A DNA stretch of 64,000 nt from Liopterus haemorrhoidalis (GCA_963971575.1 OZ020612.1:33087916-33151915), one strand, 5' to 3'; shown: positions 1-11,810, counted from the first letter of the stretch. Notes: generated by a model from the letters alone, not told the origin. Program-made: numbers and translations.

Positions 1-2528
1 TCTTCGCACATTGCATCCAGCCACTCCTCTGATTCCTTACTCTTTATAGCAAGATTCAGTGGTATTTCTGCTATAGTGGCATACTCTAATGATTCTCTCT
101 GATGAGTTTGTGCATACTTACGCGGTCTCCCCCTTCTTCCAGTCATATTCTTCCTTGGACGACCACGACTTCTGAGCGGAGATGCAACTGGTGGAGTAGC
201 AACCGGCTGATGTTCCTCCGTCATAGCTGGTGGTTCTGGGGTTCCAAGGGGATGCAACTCTACTTCTATAGAGCTTTATTCCGAATTCGTCTGTGGACGC
301 TCATCGCTGGACAACGGATCTTCAAACTTCTCTGAATTGTCGACGCTAGATTCGCAAGTTCCTTCCATGAACTTTACGTCACGGCCTACTTTTACGCGTA
401 GTTCGTCAGGGAACCAGATCCGATACCCTTTTGTTTCTTCGGAGAAGCCGACCAGGATCCCTTCCTTGCTTCGATCTTGCAATTTTCCTCGGCTTGGCTC
501 CACATTTAGGCAAAAAACCTTACAACCGAACTCACGAATGTGACTGACATTCGGCTTTTTATTCCAAATTTTTTCAAACGGAGTTTTACCTTGGATGCTT
601 CTGCATGGACATCGATTCCGTAGGTAGTTCGCCGTGGATACAGCTTCGGCCCAAAAAGCTGGCGGCAGGCCAGCTTGAATGAGCAAGCATCGCGCCGTGT
701 CCATCAGCGTTTTGTTTTTCCTCTCCGCCAGTCCGTTCTGCTGAGGAGTGTACGGGGCGCTGAGTCTTCAAGCGATACCTCGCGATCGTAGAAAATCGTT
801 GAAGTTCTGGTTCATGAATTCGGTCCCGTTGTCGGATTGCAGAAATTTTACCTTCCTGCCAGTTTGGTTTTCCAGCTCTGCTAGCACCTCCTTGAAGATT
901 CCCCGTGTCTGATCCTTTGACTTGACGAATCTTACCACAGTCCAACGTGAATGGTCGTCCGTGAAGGTCACAAAATAACGTGCGCCTCCATGAGACCGTG
1001 TGCGCATGAGTCCGCATACGTCTGTGTGGATTGTCTGCAGTAGCTCTGTTGATCGCTTGGAAACCTTCGGGAATGGTGTTCTAGTCATTTTTCCCCTAAA
1101 ACATATTTTACAAGTGAGATTTCCTTCGTATGTTTTGGATTGGAGACCATTGATCGTCGATTTCTTAATCGCGATGTTTAAATCGGATGCATTTAAGTGG
1201 CCTAAACGCCGATGCCACAGTTCAAAATCAGACGACGGATTTCCAGGAGGTTGAACTCTATTCGCGACGTTAGGGCCGCACTTGGGTTCGCGAACATAGT
1301 AAAGGTCTCCGAGCCTGTCTGCTACAAGTATTGTGTCACCGTACTTGTCACTAACAATCGCACATTCGCGCCTGAACGTGATATCGTAGCCATTGTCCGT
1401 TATTTTGCTCACAGATAACAAATTTGTCCGCAATTTCGGAACGAACAAAGTGTCTTTCAGTTCTATCTTTCGAGATTTTCCGTTGACTTGTGCCGTAAAA
1501 TTCACTATTCCGCGACCGTCAACGTCAGCTGTCGCATCACTGGCGAGTTTTAGCGTGGAACAATTTGAACAATGTGGGTCAGTCAGGTGCGCGAACATAT
1601 TTCTGTCATTGCACAAGTGTGAAGTCGCGCCGCTATCTAAACACCATCGTTTTATTGAACTCGTAACGCGTACGGGATTTACTTGTAATGTTTCGGCGGC
1701 CTGCAAACTAGTTTCACTTGTCACAAGTTGCGCGTCGGTATTTCTAGTCCCACTTTTACAGTCAGCTGCTTTGTGACCTATTTTCCGGCATCGATGGCAC
1801 CTATACTTAAATTCGGTCGTTTTTGGTCTGTTACAACCCTGTTCTGTCCGAAACTTTCCGACACGGTTGTCCCGTTTCGCGAACATCGCGTCATTCACTT
1901 TTTCACGAGTTTCGTTCACTCTCGCATCATGTTCTTCCACAATTTTTATGCGTAGCGCTTCCGGTGAAGGCAACGTGTCTCGCGACTCTATCGCGCATCG
2001 AAAGTTTTCAAACGCCGGAGGAAGCGAATACAACATCATGATCGCCAGTAGATCGGAGTCGATTTTCACACTCATTTCCTGGAGTTTATCAACGGCGTCG
2101 AAGAAACGATTCAAGTGTGCTCGTACGTCTTCTCCATCGGACATTCTCGTCAGCATCAGCTGTTTCAGGAGTGTTGCTTTGCGGGCAGGTCCCTTGGACA
2201 TGTATATCGACTCTAGCTTCGTCCATACTTCCTGTGAAGTTGTGCAGCCCTTTATCCGTTTCAATTCTGACGGCTTTATCGCAAGTATAATATCTGCTCG
2301 GGCCTTCGAATCGTTCCGCTCCCAGCATGCTACCGATTCCAGTGACTTAGCGTCGTCCGGGACGACGGTTGGTCTCACGATAGTTCCATCGACGTAACCC
2401 CAAGCATCATTTTTAATAAGTATCGCCTGCATTTGAATCCGCCACGTGTCATAATTCTCGTGGTTTAGGCAGTCGATGCGTGTGGTTACTGGAGCAGACA
2501 TTTTTATTTCATTTGCACAAAAATTCAC
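1..2528 (-). pseudogene. copia gag-pol polyprotein (gag, protease, integrase), two nonsense codons
   Basis: In a retrotransposon this polyprotein supplies the particle protein and the enzymes for reverse transcription and insertion. The likely start is the Met at about 2501 (MSAPVTTRIDC) rather than the upstream Met at 2528. In order there is a gag domain (NYDTWRIQMQAIL), a CCHC knuckle (CHRCRKIGHKAADC), an aspartic protease site (CLDSGATSHL), a pre-integrase block (LWHRRLGHLN), then an integrase core with aspartates in HTDVCG and QSDNGTEF and the glutamate in GLAERKN. An in-frame TGA at 768-770 falls just before the integrase PYTPQQNG motif, and an in-frame TAA lies at 276-278. Beyond that the frame stays open to base 1, ending near EEWLDAMCE, which in copia lies just ahead of the reverse transcriptase. 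Only the two stops separate this region from an open frame. Confidence 0.9.
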
Positions 2529-2586
2529 TTCACTAAATTTTTCAAATTTTTGTGATCACTATTACACAATCGGCCACAGTTCGCGT

Positions 2587-2601
2587 TCTGGGCCCATAAC
2601 C
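2587..2601 (-). promoter_or_regulatory. copia primer-binding site (internal initiator tRNA-Met)
   Basis: The minus strand reads GGTTATGGGCCCAGA directly after the LTR. This matches the primer site of Drosophila copia, which pairs with an internal fragment of initiator tRNA-Met rather than its 3' end. The match independently supports the copia call. Confidence 0.8.
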
Positions 2602-2770
2602 TGATGTAAATAAAACCAATTATGTCGATCACACTAGTTTTATTTAAGTGAAAACACAAAATTATGAAAATACAATTACTAGAATATATGGCGATATATA
2701 CAATTTTTAATTAACTGTCAAAACATTCAAACAATTACTAGGTAACGACTTCAAGCAGCCGGCCATCGCA
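2602..2770 (-). repeat. 5' LTR of the copia element (approximate)
   Basis: Read on the minus strand, the segment ends ...ATCA directly before the primer site and plausibly begins TGCGATGG near 2770. It holds a TATA-like run (GTATATATCG) and an AATAAA signal. The outer boundary is a guess because the second LTR is outside the window. Confidence 0.5.
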
Positions 2771-3048
2771 GATATCTAAAAAACATTTTCTACAATTACT
2801 TTTTTTATTCTATAATAAGATTTCTAGGCACTTTCTAACATTGACAAAATTCAAATAAAATTTTCTCAAAAACTAAAATAGAGATATTATGTAAACATAG
2901 CCTTTCTTCAATTTTTAAGCTCTTTCTAACTAAAAACACTGGAAGCGAATGATGCATACTTTTAGAGATTAACCGAAAAAACTGTTTTTTTTTCTCATTA
3001 TCACCTCCCAAAACTAACCCTTTAAATTAAAATTCTGATACAGCCTAT
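2771..3048. other. AT-rich DNA, nothing recognised
   Basis: I see low-complexity AT-rich sequence with no reading frame, inverted repeat or known element end. Confidence 0.5.
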
Positions 3049-3299
3049 AACCTGTCCCGGATTCACTTTAAGGTATGGTGAAAATCTGTCCAGTTATTTT
3101 GGAATAACAAACTCCTGGAAAAAAAAACTCCTCACCTCCCCAAATTCAAAGTGAAGAGCAAAAAAAAGGTCCTCACCTCCCAAATTCAAAGTGAAGAGCA
3201 AAAAAAAAAGGTCCTCACCTCCAAAACCGGGACAATCGGCCGTTTTTCGGGACACCGGGACAATTGACCTAAAACCGGGACGGATGGTCACCCTATATA
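3049..3299. repeat. CCGGGAC-rich element end with short tandem repeat
   Basis: Two and a half copies of a unit of about 40 bp (core CAAATTCAAAGTGAAGAGC) run from about 3130 to 3220. Beside them is a block with several CCGGGAC motifs, ending GGATGGTCACCCTATA. The motif density resembles the ends of DNA transposons in animal genomes, but I could not find a matching second end, so the family is open. A leftward frame of 71 codons here is just the repeat read through. Confidence 0.4.
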
Positions 3300-3535
3300 A
3301 GCAACGCATTGGATAGTATCGAAGACGACTTGGTTTTTGAAGAGATCGACAACAATAGTTCAGACGAAAATAATACGAACAGTGACATTAACGAGATGCG
3401 TGATAGTACAGAGAATGAAGATGAACAGAATGTTGCTGGTACAAGTTATAGTAATAATAAATATTTTTTTCTAAAAATTGTATCATAAATTTGGGATGCG
3501 TCTTATCGTCCGGTGCGTCTTATGGTCCGAAAAAT
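3300..3535 (+). pseudogene. pogo/Tigger-like transposon tail (acidic transposase C-terminus plus end repeat)
   Basis: The plus strand encodes an acidic tail (SIEDDLVFEEIDNNSSDENN, stop near 3485) typical of the end of pogo-like transposases. It is followed by a GTGCGTCTTAT motif present twice (3497-3530), a pattern seen at ends of such elements. The DDE core is missing, so this is a 3' fragment. The family call rests on composition and end motif rather than catalytic residues. Confidence 0.4.
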
Positions 3536-3946
3536 GTTACATTTCTTATAATATTTGCACTTTGTACCTTTTTTATGTATCAGTGAAATTATAATAAATG
3601 GTTTATTATTATTATTATTATCTATTGGTCTTCTTCCTCATTTGTGTGATTTAAATGCTTCTTGTTCAAAATTGCGCAGTTTGTCGATCTCGTTTTATAA
3701 TGGCAATTTTTTGGCAATGATTTTGAATTTTGAAAAAATAAAAGAGAGCCGTAGGAATCCTTTGACCTGCATCCAGGTTTCACAGTTCTAAATATTCCCA
3801 GAATGAACCGGACACTTAGTTTTATCTAAAATTTTAAATTTTCTCCTAGTATATCTGGGAAGGGGGCAACTGGGGGGGCAGAATGATTTTTAGGGACCCC
3901 CCCCCTGGACCTCTGAACCCGCTATCTTATTCTTTTTGTTTAGTTT
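3536..3946. other. non-coding stretch with (ATT)n and G/C homopolymer runs
   Basis: A short ATT microsatellite (about 3605-3625) and a run of G followed by a run of C (3845-3907) are visible. No coding or element structure is seen. Confidence 0.5.
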
Positions 3947-4207
3947 CAACTTTTTATCCAGCATAGGGAATAAGTACATTAAATCAGCTTTACAAGGATA
4001 TCAATATATCATACTTTAATTTTAACCATTTCAAAATGGCGACCATTTATTTACAAAATAATAAATAACATAAATTGTACAAAGTTAAACATAGCAAGCT
4101 TTGAAAATGATTTTGTTACATAAAAAAATCAAATAAAACCTGTACATTTTCTTACCTGTCAGTACGAGTTTGATGCTAAAGGTGATAACATCAAATCGTT
4201 TGTAATT

Positions 4208-4467
4208 ATGGCTTACGTTTGTTATTCAAATGAAGAAATGACAGATATGGTTCTGACATTTGGGGAATGTCAAATAAATTCTGTCAGGGCCCAGCAACTC
4301 TACCAAGAAAGGTATCCTGAAGGTAAAGGTTAGAAGACTTAGAACATAGGATAAGAACAGCCATCAGGGAAATTTAAGAGTATACCGTTCTAAATGTAAT
4401 GGAAGAGTTTTTATTACGAATGAGAAAATGTGTGGATAACAATAGCGGTCATACTGAACGTTTGTAA
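4208..4467 (+). pseudogene. internally deleted transposase-like gene (N-terminal HTH joined to C-terminal tail)
   Basis: The ATG at 4208 opens a 41-codon frame (MAYVCYSNEEMTDMVLTFGE, then RAQQLYQERYPEG) that resembles the helix-turn-helix domain called DUF4817, common in insect transposon proteins. Directly after its stop a second block (4339-4467: RIRTAIREI, stop, NVMEEFLLRMRKCVDNNSGH) resembles the extreme C-terminus of mariner-type transposases, which often ends in an NGGHFEHL-like motif. The DDE core between them is gone. This is what an internal deletion looks like. Confidence 0.6.
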
Positions 4468-4561
4468 ATTTGCCTTAGTTTATTACTAACTTTGGTCATA
4501 TTTTGTTTTATTTTTTTTTTTTTCCTAGTTACGTAATGTTATAGGTATCTTTTTATAATTA

Positions 4562-6195
4562 AGGCCCGGTCTTTCCATCTTCAGATAAAGTTCCAGGTAA
4601 CTATCTGACAGATAAGGTTATTTGTAACTTCATCTGCTGAATAAATGTCAATACCAGTCAGTGAATCCAATACGTCAGTCTCATTATTAGTACAGGAAAT
4701 GAAGCATTTTGGCTCGCAATTTTTTCGTCCAGCATGGAATTACGTGAAATTTTCACAGAAGGTAGGGAATAGCCCAAGGATCATTTTCTACATCATGCCG
4801 GTGTACGCTAAAATCTTGGGGGTGGTTGCCACCCCATCTCGGGGGTGGAAATTTTTTACTACAATTTAACTATAGGAATCGATGGGAAAAGTAATTCTAA
4901 GAAAAAAATGTTCTTTACGTTTTCTTCGTAAAACTAACATTTTTTGAGTTATTCGCGGTTGAAAGTAACAGTTTTTCGACGAAAAAATCGATGTTTTTAA
5001 AAAGTTTTTTGAAAATAACTCGAAAAATATGCATTTTATCAAAAAAACTGTAGAAAGCAAAATTGTAGCTTTTAAAAATGCAAACAAATTTTTTTTTTTA
5101 ATTATTTTTCTACGACTAATACGAACCGAGATACGGCATGTTAATGGTTAACTTTTTTTCGCCAAATGCATAATTTGAAAGATTCAAAGTCAAATAACAG
5201 GAAAAATTTGCATTTTTCGAGGAAAACTCATTGAATTTTGAAGAAAGTGATCCTGAAACAATCATTACTTTACCAATTCAAACAAAATTTTACCCATATT
5301 AAGGTTTTGCAATGTTATTTTATAATTTTTGACAATAAGGAGTAGTTTTCACTTCTAAAAATAAACAGTGCCCATGAGCATAATATAAAATTTGAAGTAG
5401 AGGGTGAGATGAGCTTAATCCCAAATTTTTATGCAAATCGATGAAAGACGAAATAATTTTTTTAGGATAAATAATTTGTTTTATATCAAGCTCTAACAAG
5501 GGTGGGTTTTTAAGGGTTGAAACATTAGAAATTGTATTCCAAAGCATGAAACATTCATTATTCAACTAATCCAAACAAAATTTTACCCATCTTAAGGTTT
5601 ACAACGTTATTTTATAATTTTTGACAATTAGGGGTAGTTTTCACCCATAAAAAATAAACAGTGCCCATGAGCATGATATAAAATTTGAAGTAGAGGGTGA
5701 GACGAACAAGATGAAATCATTTTTTAAGATAAATACTTTTTTTACATTAAGCTCCAACAAGAGTTGATTTTTAAGGGTTGAAACATTATGAAATTATATT
5801 CTAAAGCATAAAACGATCCATATTTAGCTAATCCAAACCAAATTTTACCCATATTAAGGTTTAAAATGTTATTTTATAATTTTTTACAATTAGGGGTAGT
5901 TTTCACCCTTAAAAAACAAAAAGCGTACAACGGCACAATGTAACGGCACAATAAACTAGAGGGTGAAATGAGCCTAATTCCAAATTTTTATCCAAATCGA
6001 TGCTGGACGAAAAAATTGCGAGGTTTTGTCATTTTTTGAGATTCATTTCCTGTACTATATACGTTAGATAACTATCCGATAAATACATTTGTATAGAAAG
6101 AAGGGATGACATTTACTCAGCAGATAAAGTTACAAATAACCTTATCTGTCAGATAGTTACCTGGAACTTTATCTGAATGTGGAAAAACTGGGCCT
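4562..6195. mobile_element. 1.6-kb TIR element with TA target duplication
   Basis: The left end (AGGCCCGGTCTTTCCATCTT...) and right end are inverted repeats of about 90 bp, and each is flanked by TA (4560-4561 and 6196-6197). This is the signature of a Tc1/mariner-type non-autonomous element. It sits in the body of the older element 3947-6527. No transposase is encoded. The interior carries a GGGGGTGG-rich block (4810-4850) and a three-fold repeat. Confidence 0.75.
5230..6010. repeat. three diverged tandem units of about 260-290 bp
   Basis: The motif AAATTTTACCCATATTAAGG recurs near 5286, 5578 (one change) and 5840. Each is followed by a matching block on TTTATAATTTTTGACAAT and GGGGTAGTTTTCAC. 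The units lie inside the element 4562-6195. Confidence 0.7.
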
Positions 6196-7019
6196 TAGTG
6201 TCTACGATTTTTATGGTATTTATTATTTTGTAAATAAATGGTCGCCATTTTGAAATGGTTAAAATTAAAGTATGATATTTTGATATCCTTGTAAAGTTCA
6301 TTTAATGTACTTTCAAGAAAAAATAAATAAATAAATAAAGTACCGATTCCCTATGCTAGATAAAAAGTTGAAACAATTTCCGCAAAAACCGGAAGTGATG
6401 CAGAATTCTTATCATAGTCCTTAAGGAGGCCCTTTTGTCTAGTTTAACTTTTTTTGTGAAGAATTTTTTGTAACTCTTAAAATAAAGGAGTTATTCGAGG
6501 TGCGGCGTTTCAAACAAACACCCTGTATATATAAAACTGAAAATTTGTGTGTATGTCCGGAAAATCTAACCCACTTCCAGATATGCTACCGAGTTGAAAT
6601 TTTGCATACAGGTAGGAAATGCCGTGAACATAACTAGAAAAATCGAAACTCTCAAAAAATCCCATCAGAAACGAGAAATTAATAATTTTGTTATTAATTA
6701 TACTGGACCATCGAAATATGTATGAAGCATTGAGCAAGAACGCGGGAATTTCGAGTGTAACTTAATGGAACATCGGTCAACGTCGTTCGGCACGAATCAT
6801 CAGTGCTTTGATATAGCTGATAAGATTTCTTCATTCAGTTGTTCAGTAAAATTTGTGTATGCAGAGCGAGACGTAAGTACACGAACACCTGTTTTCTGTT
6901 TTTTTATTTTTGCGCATTTTTATGAGGTTTTTTATTTTTTTCTATTCTTTTATTTAAATATATAATAGTAAAATCCTTTATATATACAAAAATCTGTCTG
7001 TATTGACTTGAAATTTGGT

Positions 7020-7600
7020 ATGTAGGTAGGAAATGCAGTCAATATAATAAGTTATCACTTAAGACGTATAGGTACTTAACAGAAAAATTGCTTATAATAA
7101 GAAAACAAATATTTCTTATTTAATGATTTTTTTTTCAATTGGAAGGATATTACGGGAGTTACGAAGGGAGAACCTAAAACTAAACTTTTGAAGTATCTCA
7201 TTTACTATTGACTTAACAGCAAAAACGCACATGAGAAAAGCTGTTTAAAATAAAAAAACAATAATATGTTGTCCTATACATTTTTCAATTGATTGAGAAG
7301 CTGGGTAGAAGGGGGGGGGGTACTAAAACTGAAATACTGAAAATATCTCGCTTATTATTTACTTTACATCAACAAATTATAAAGACAATTTGTTTAAAAA
7401 GAAGAACGATTATTTTGTTTAGTGTAGTTTTTGAATATTTAGGGGGACAGAGGGAGCGCTTCTTATAAACTTGATATAACTCGCTTATTATTGACTTATA
7501 TGCACACCAAAAGTTAATTTTCACCCCTAAAAGGGTAAGTTGGTATTTTTTATTCAATAGGTCCCCTGGATATAGAAACATGAAATTTGTGGAAGAAGGA
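7020..7600. repeat. degenerate tandem units of about 150 bp
   Basis: Blocks built on TATTGACTTAACAGCAAAAA and AAACTTTTGAAGTATCTC recur three or four times with heavy divergence. The same units occur at 22966-23640 and 26641-26870. Confidence 0.55.
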
Positions 7601-8589
7601 ATGTTCCTTCCATGATGTAAGCACCTATTAAGACAGAATTTTTTTAAATTTGGCCCCTAATGTGTTGAAATATTTCTATCAGGGATTCCTCAATATCTCA
7701 AACCTAATGAGATATCGACTTGGTTTTTGCTTACAAAGGTTACAACCTTTATAAGCTTTTTGTACATACACATGTACAAAAACGTAGTTCAGTATTTTGC
7801 CCTGATCAACTCATAAACGGCAAATCTAGATTCAAGGTTAATTATAAAACTGTTTGGATAGCCTGTTAGATCAATTCTGTAAAAAATTACTGTGTAGTAA
7901 CGTTACTACAAGAAAAAATATTATAAAAAGTATAATGACTTTCATTCATGATAGTAACTGACTTTGCTCATAGAGACAAGTTTAGTTACTATTATAGTAA
8001 CTGAGTTACAGAATTGGTCTGTGTGTTTCATTTCTTTTTGGCACATAGACGTCTGCTTAGAATTTTTATAGATATTAAAAGTCAAAAAAAGCTAAACCGA
8101 GTTTAATGCTGATTGCAATATCGAATTGCAAATTTGTCTGGAAAGATTTTAAGCTATATATCATTGTTAGTGTTTGTGATGTGAGGAGTTGTGAGGGACG
8201 GTAGTAGGGGAAAAAACTATTGAAAACAGTTTTTTTAGAGACGGTGTAAGACGACATATGTAGTGTATATAAAATTTAAAAAACACGTTGTAAATTAAAA
8301 TTTGATAAATGAGTTAAGGCGTAAGCCTTTTTTTTTTTATCCAGGGGAAATCTTTTATAGACACCATATTCAGGTAGTGTCGGACTCTCCACAAAGTGGC
8401 ATACCGACTAAAAACCCTGCTTGCCTCAACCCTGCCACGGAACTGTCGTAGTTGACTATTCTTCATGGCAGGTTGGCTAGATCTTCTTGCCTTCTCTCTT
8501 GGGTCTTCCTGTACTTCCTCCTGTTCTTCCTGTGTTTTTCTTCCGGTATGGTCCCAGCTGAGCACAAGGTCTGTCGAGTCCCCCTCGCC

Positions 8590-9210
8590 AAAAACTCCCT
8601 TAGGGCCCGCTAACTTCAGGTGTCCAGCTGTAGGCGTCCGTCTCGTGTTTTCGGACTTTGATCTGTTTACCAGATTATCCGGTCCGAATACAAAGCATAC
8701 CCGTCAAGGACTCGCGTGGTTTTACGCACGGATCCCCGAGGCTTCGCTAGGTGACTAAATGGCGTACCCACACTCTCCGGATGCAGGTATCTATAACCCG
8801 ACCTTTGAGCTGCCGTGGCCTTCCGCAGGCAGCCCCGCGGGTGAAGCGGCAGCTTGAAACTCCGACCTGTGTCTCAGGTCCTCTTTCTTCCTACTCTGCA
8901 TCTGTATGACCAGGATCATGTTCTTTCTTCTTGAGTCTGGACTCCCAGGTCTGAAGGGCCAGTTTCCGCTGCCATCTCCCCTCAAAAACGCCCGAGAAGG
9001 CATCGGGCTTAGGGCGTCTGTCTCGCGTTTCGGACCTCGACCTGTTTATAAGGTGAGCCGGTCCGAATACAGGGCGTCCCCGTCAGTAGCTCCCATGGTT
9101 TTAATCACGGGCCACTGAGGCCTCGCCAGGTGACTGGAGGTTCGCCCTAACTCTCCGGATGCGAGTGTTTGTGACCCGACCTTTAAGTTGCCGCAATGCC
9201 CAATCAAGCG
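8590..9210. repeat. two copies of a ~200-bp unit in the LINE 3' UTR
   Basis: About 8600-8825 and 9005-9200 share GGCGTC...TCTCG, CCGGTCCGAATACA, TCGC..AGGTGACT and CTCTCCGGATGC in the same order. This is a direct duplication within the LINE's 3' untranslated region. Confidence 0.7.
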
Positions 9211-9249
9211 GTCCGTCTGGAGAGTAGGCCACGGGCTTGCCCTGCCCAG

Positions 9250-11346
9250 CTAGGTCGCTTCGACTCGACCCTGTCTCTCTCTTTCGTCCGCTTCCTTTAC
9301 CTTCAAGATGTCAGTCATCATCCGCCTCACTGACTCCCAGTTCTCTCTGGACTTGGACATCACTTGCAGAAGATTGTCCGGTGTCAGGAACTCGTCCACG
9401 GCGACTGTCGCTCTTGTCCTTTCTCCATCCCATCTTCCGCATGCGAAAAGCGTATGTTCTGCAGTGTCTACGGCTCCGCAGTATACGCAGGTGTCCTCTT
9501 GCTCCTTCCCGATCCGTTTAGTGAACACTCTAAAAGATCCATGTGCTGTGAGTGCCTGCGTAACATAGAAGTGGATGACCCTATGCTTACAGGCCAGCCA
9601 TTCCTGGATGTTTGGAATTATCCTTTTGGTCCACTGCCCCTTCTCGGTGTTGCGTTGCCACTCGTCCTGCCATCTCTGGATCGAACGAGCTCTGGCCGCA
9701 ACTCGAGCTTCCTTCCCGCCGCCTTCCTCGTATACCTCCGTTCTCTCCATCGCCTGGAGTCTTAACGGGAGTACACCGGTGACTACCTGCAGGGCCACGG
9801 TAGAAACGGTTCAGTAGGCCGATGCCACCCCTAACAAGGCCCTGCGTTGGGACTTCTCCAGTATCCGGCTATACTTCTCATACTGGAGGATGGTGCTCCA
9901 TATTGGAGCTCCGTACAAGAGTGTGGAGTGCACTGTCCCCAATAGCACTCTCCTCTTGGCCCAGTTAGGGCCACCAACGTTTGGCATCAGTCATCTTAGA
10001 CTGCCAGCTATCTTCTCAGCCTTAGCCGCAGAGCTTTTAACATGCTCCGCGAAAGAACCGTTTGCACCGAATGTCACTCCCAGGTATTTAATATGGGGCT
10101 TTGCTAAGATACTTCTGCCCGCCAACTTGAAGCTTACACCATCCCTCTTGCGCTTTCCTTTCAGTATCACGGCCTCCGTTTTTTCGGGGGCTAACTGAAG
10201 CTTGTGAGCGTCCATCCAAGCACTAATCCTCCAGAGGTTGACATTGACACAATACATCAACTCTTCCTCATTCTTCGCCTTCGTGATCAATGCCAGGTCG
10301 TCCGCAAATCCGATACACTTCGAATCCCCCAGTAGTTGGAGATTGAGCACTCTGTTGTACAGGATGTTCCACAGTGTAGGTCCAAGGACTGAACCCTGTG
10401 GGCCTCCTGCTGTTGCCCTGAGTACTCTGGCGTCCTTGCTCTTTGATGTAAGGACGTGCCTATCGCAGAGGTAGTCCGCCAGAATAGCCTGCAGATGGTG
10501 CGGAATCTCCATTTTCCTGAGTTCTTCGAGAGTCAGCGCCCAGCTTGCCGAGTTGAAGGCATTCCTTACATCCAAAGTGACCAGGACATGCCATTCAGCT
10601 CTGCTGCTTAGAGGGGTGTCGTAAACCTCCCTAAGAGCCTGGATCGTCGAACCTGTTCCGACGAAATCCGAACTGTTGATGACTCAGAAGCGCCCTGCCT
10701 TCAATTTCCTTTTCCAGCCTTTTTTGAATAAGGGCTTCATACACCTTAGAGAGCGAGTTCAAAAGGCATATGGGCCGATATGACCCAGGCTCATCGGAGT
10801 TCTTCCCTGTCTTCTTAATCAAGACTGTTGAAGCAGTCTTCCAGACCGCTGGAAATTCGAGTTTGCACAGTAGCTCGTTGAACATTCCCAGCAGCCATTC
10901 CCCTTGTTCCTCCAGGGCAATCTTGATTGCTTCCGTGGGTAATCCGTCCGGACCAGGAGCCTTCTTGTTTTTCCTGCTCTTAACAGCAGTCTCGAGTTCA
11001 TCCATCGTGAAGGGTACTGCTTCTTCCGTTACTTCGGGGGGGTTAACCTGATCCTCTCTCCTCTGCGGGAACAGGTGGCTCAGGATTTCGAATTTTCTGT
11101 CCTCGGTTAACTCGACAGGCCTTAAACTTGTCAGCCCCCTCACCACCACTTGGTAGGCAGTACCCCAGACATCCTCGTCCAGTCTCTGTATGAGCTCGTG
11201 CCAGTGCCTTCTCTTTGCCTCCACGATCGCCTTCTTGAGTGATCTACGCGAGAGTTTGTATTCTCGCTCCAGCTGTCCTAGATCCACTTCATTCCGGCGT
11301 GCTCGAGCTCTCGTGAATCTCCTTCTTGCTCTCGTACTCAGGGCAG
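9250..11346 (-). pseudogene. R1-clade LINE ORF2 remnant: reverse transcriptase and C-terminal CCHC
   Basis: In a live element this protein makes cDNA at the nicked target. From right to left come RT block 1 (APGPDGLPTEAI, SYRPICLLNSLSKVYEALI, QQFGFRRN; 10631-11346), a frameshift, then 9991-10575 with MDVRNAFNSASW, GGPQGSVLGPTLWN and the catalytic FADDLAL. After an in-frame TGA (9991-9993) come MPNVGGPNWAKRR and LLYGAPIW. After a second TGA near 9816, the last part (9250-9798) ends with a C-x2-C...H...C knuckle (CVYCGAVDTAEHTLFAC). The NVGGP, LLYGAP and SAY...TVS motifs are characteristic of the R1 clade. One frameshift and two stops inactivate it. Confidence 0.88.
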
Positions 11347-11374
11347 TAAGGCGTAAGCCTAAACATAACATTTT

Positions 11375-11392
11375 TGGTCCTTCGAGCCGGAT
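11375..11392 (+). promoter_or_regulatory. primer-binding site, tRNA-Tyr
   Basis: TGGTCCTTCGAGCCGGAT is complementary to the 18 nt at the 3' end of an insect-type tRNA-Tyr (known to end CTCGAAGG plus ACCA). It lies four bases after the 5' LTR. Confidence 0.8.
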
Positions 11393-11810
11393 GTGAATCT
11401 GCAAAACTTAAAATAAAGTTAATAAGTTAATTGAAAGTGAATTTAGTGAAAAACAATGCAATAATAATATAATAGCAACGCTTCTTGTGGGGAGTGTACA
11501 GCTATACCAGTGGTGTAGGCGTAGTTTCCTACGCGTAATGAACGTACAAAAAATATTCTAAAATAAAAATTTTCAATCTAGAAAAGGTACAGTTTTGATA
11601 ACAGTGGTGTAGTGGTAACTTGAAATACTATGTGACGAGACTTCACAAACATTGTTGAGTGTACAACGTCAGTATTTAGTACAATTTCATAGTGGTGCAT
11701 AAATAACTTTGAATTACTGCGTAACGAGACAACTACAGTGTACAGCGTCAGTATTCAAGCAAAGGTGGACATCAAACAAGATAGCATTCGACAAGAAGCT
11801 GTCAAGGTAA

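Larger units (their letters stand above)
1..2770 (-). mobile_element. Ty1/copia LTR retrotransposon, cut by window edge
   Basis: The 5' part of a copia-type element is read leftwards: LTR (about 2602-2770), primer site (2587-2601), then gag, protease and integrase in one frame. Reverse transcriptase, RNase H and the 3' LTR would lie beyond base 1. The copia order, with integrase before reverse transcriptase, is visible. The target duplication cannot be checked because only one end is present. Two in-frame stops make this copy inactive. Confidence 0.9.
3947..6527. mobile_element. TIR DNA transposon (Tc1/mariner-like), deleted and invaded
   Basis: Bases 3947-4070 (starting TTTCAACTTTTTATCCAGC) reappear as reverse complement at about 6222-6380, giving inverted repeats of about 120 bp or more. 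The right side continues to CACCCTGTATA near 6527, a common terminus of insect mariner-type elements. The left outermost part is missing, so the left end is truncated. Inside are a deleted transposase-like frame (4208-4467) and a second element (4562-6195). Confidence 0.65.
8329..11346 (-). mobile_element. 5'-truncated R1-clade LINE inserted in BEL LTR
   Basis: The insertion is flanked by the 14-bp duplication taaggcgtaagcct (8315-8328 and 11347-11360). Its minus-strand 3' end carries an A10 tail (8329-8338). The copy starts inside ORF2, ahead of the RT, so gag, endonuclease and 5' UTR are missing. This is typical of incomplete target-primed reverse transcription. It is more GC-rich than its host. 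Confidence 0.92.
8165..11370 (+). repeat. 5' LTR of BEL element 1 (interrupted by LINE 8329-11346)
   Basis: The LTR proper is 8165-8328 plus 11361-11370, 174 bp in total. It carries about 34 bp (around 8231-8265) that the 140-bp 3' LTR lacks, and otherwise the two match closely. Confidence 0.9.

Noticed and set aside
1000..2397. Plus-strand frames up to 176 codons
   Set aside because: They are antisense shadows of the copia gag-pol on the minus strand.
3094..3309. Minus-strand frame with repeated GGEDLFF-like words
   Set aside because: It is the short tandem repeat read as protein.
3947..6380. CRISPR-like or operon-like reading of spaced repeats
   Set aside because: The repeat units are too long and diverged, no prokaryotic genes occur, and all context is eukaryotic mobile DNA.
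8460..9820. Several plus-strand frames of 70-133 codons
   Set aside because: They are antisense to the GC-richer R1-clade LINE, whose motifs are on the minus strand.
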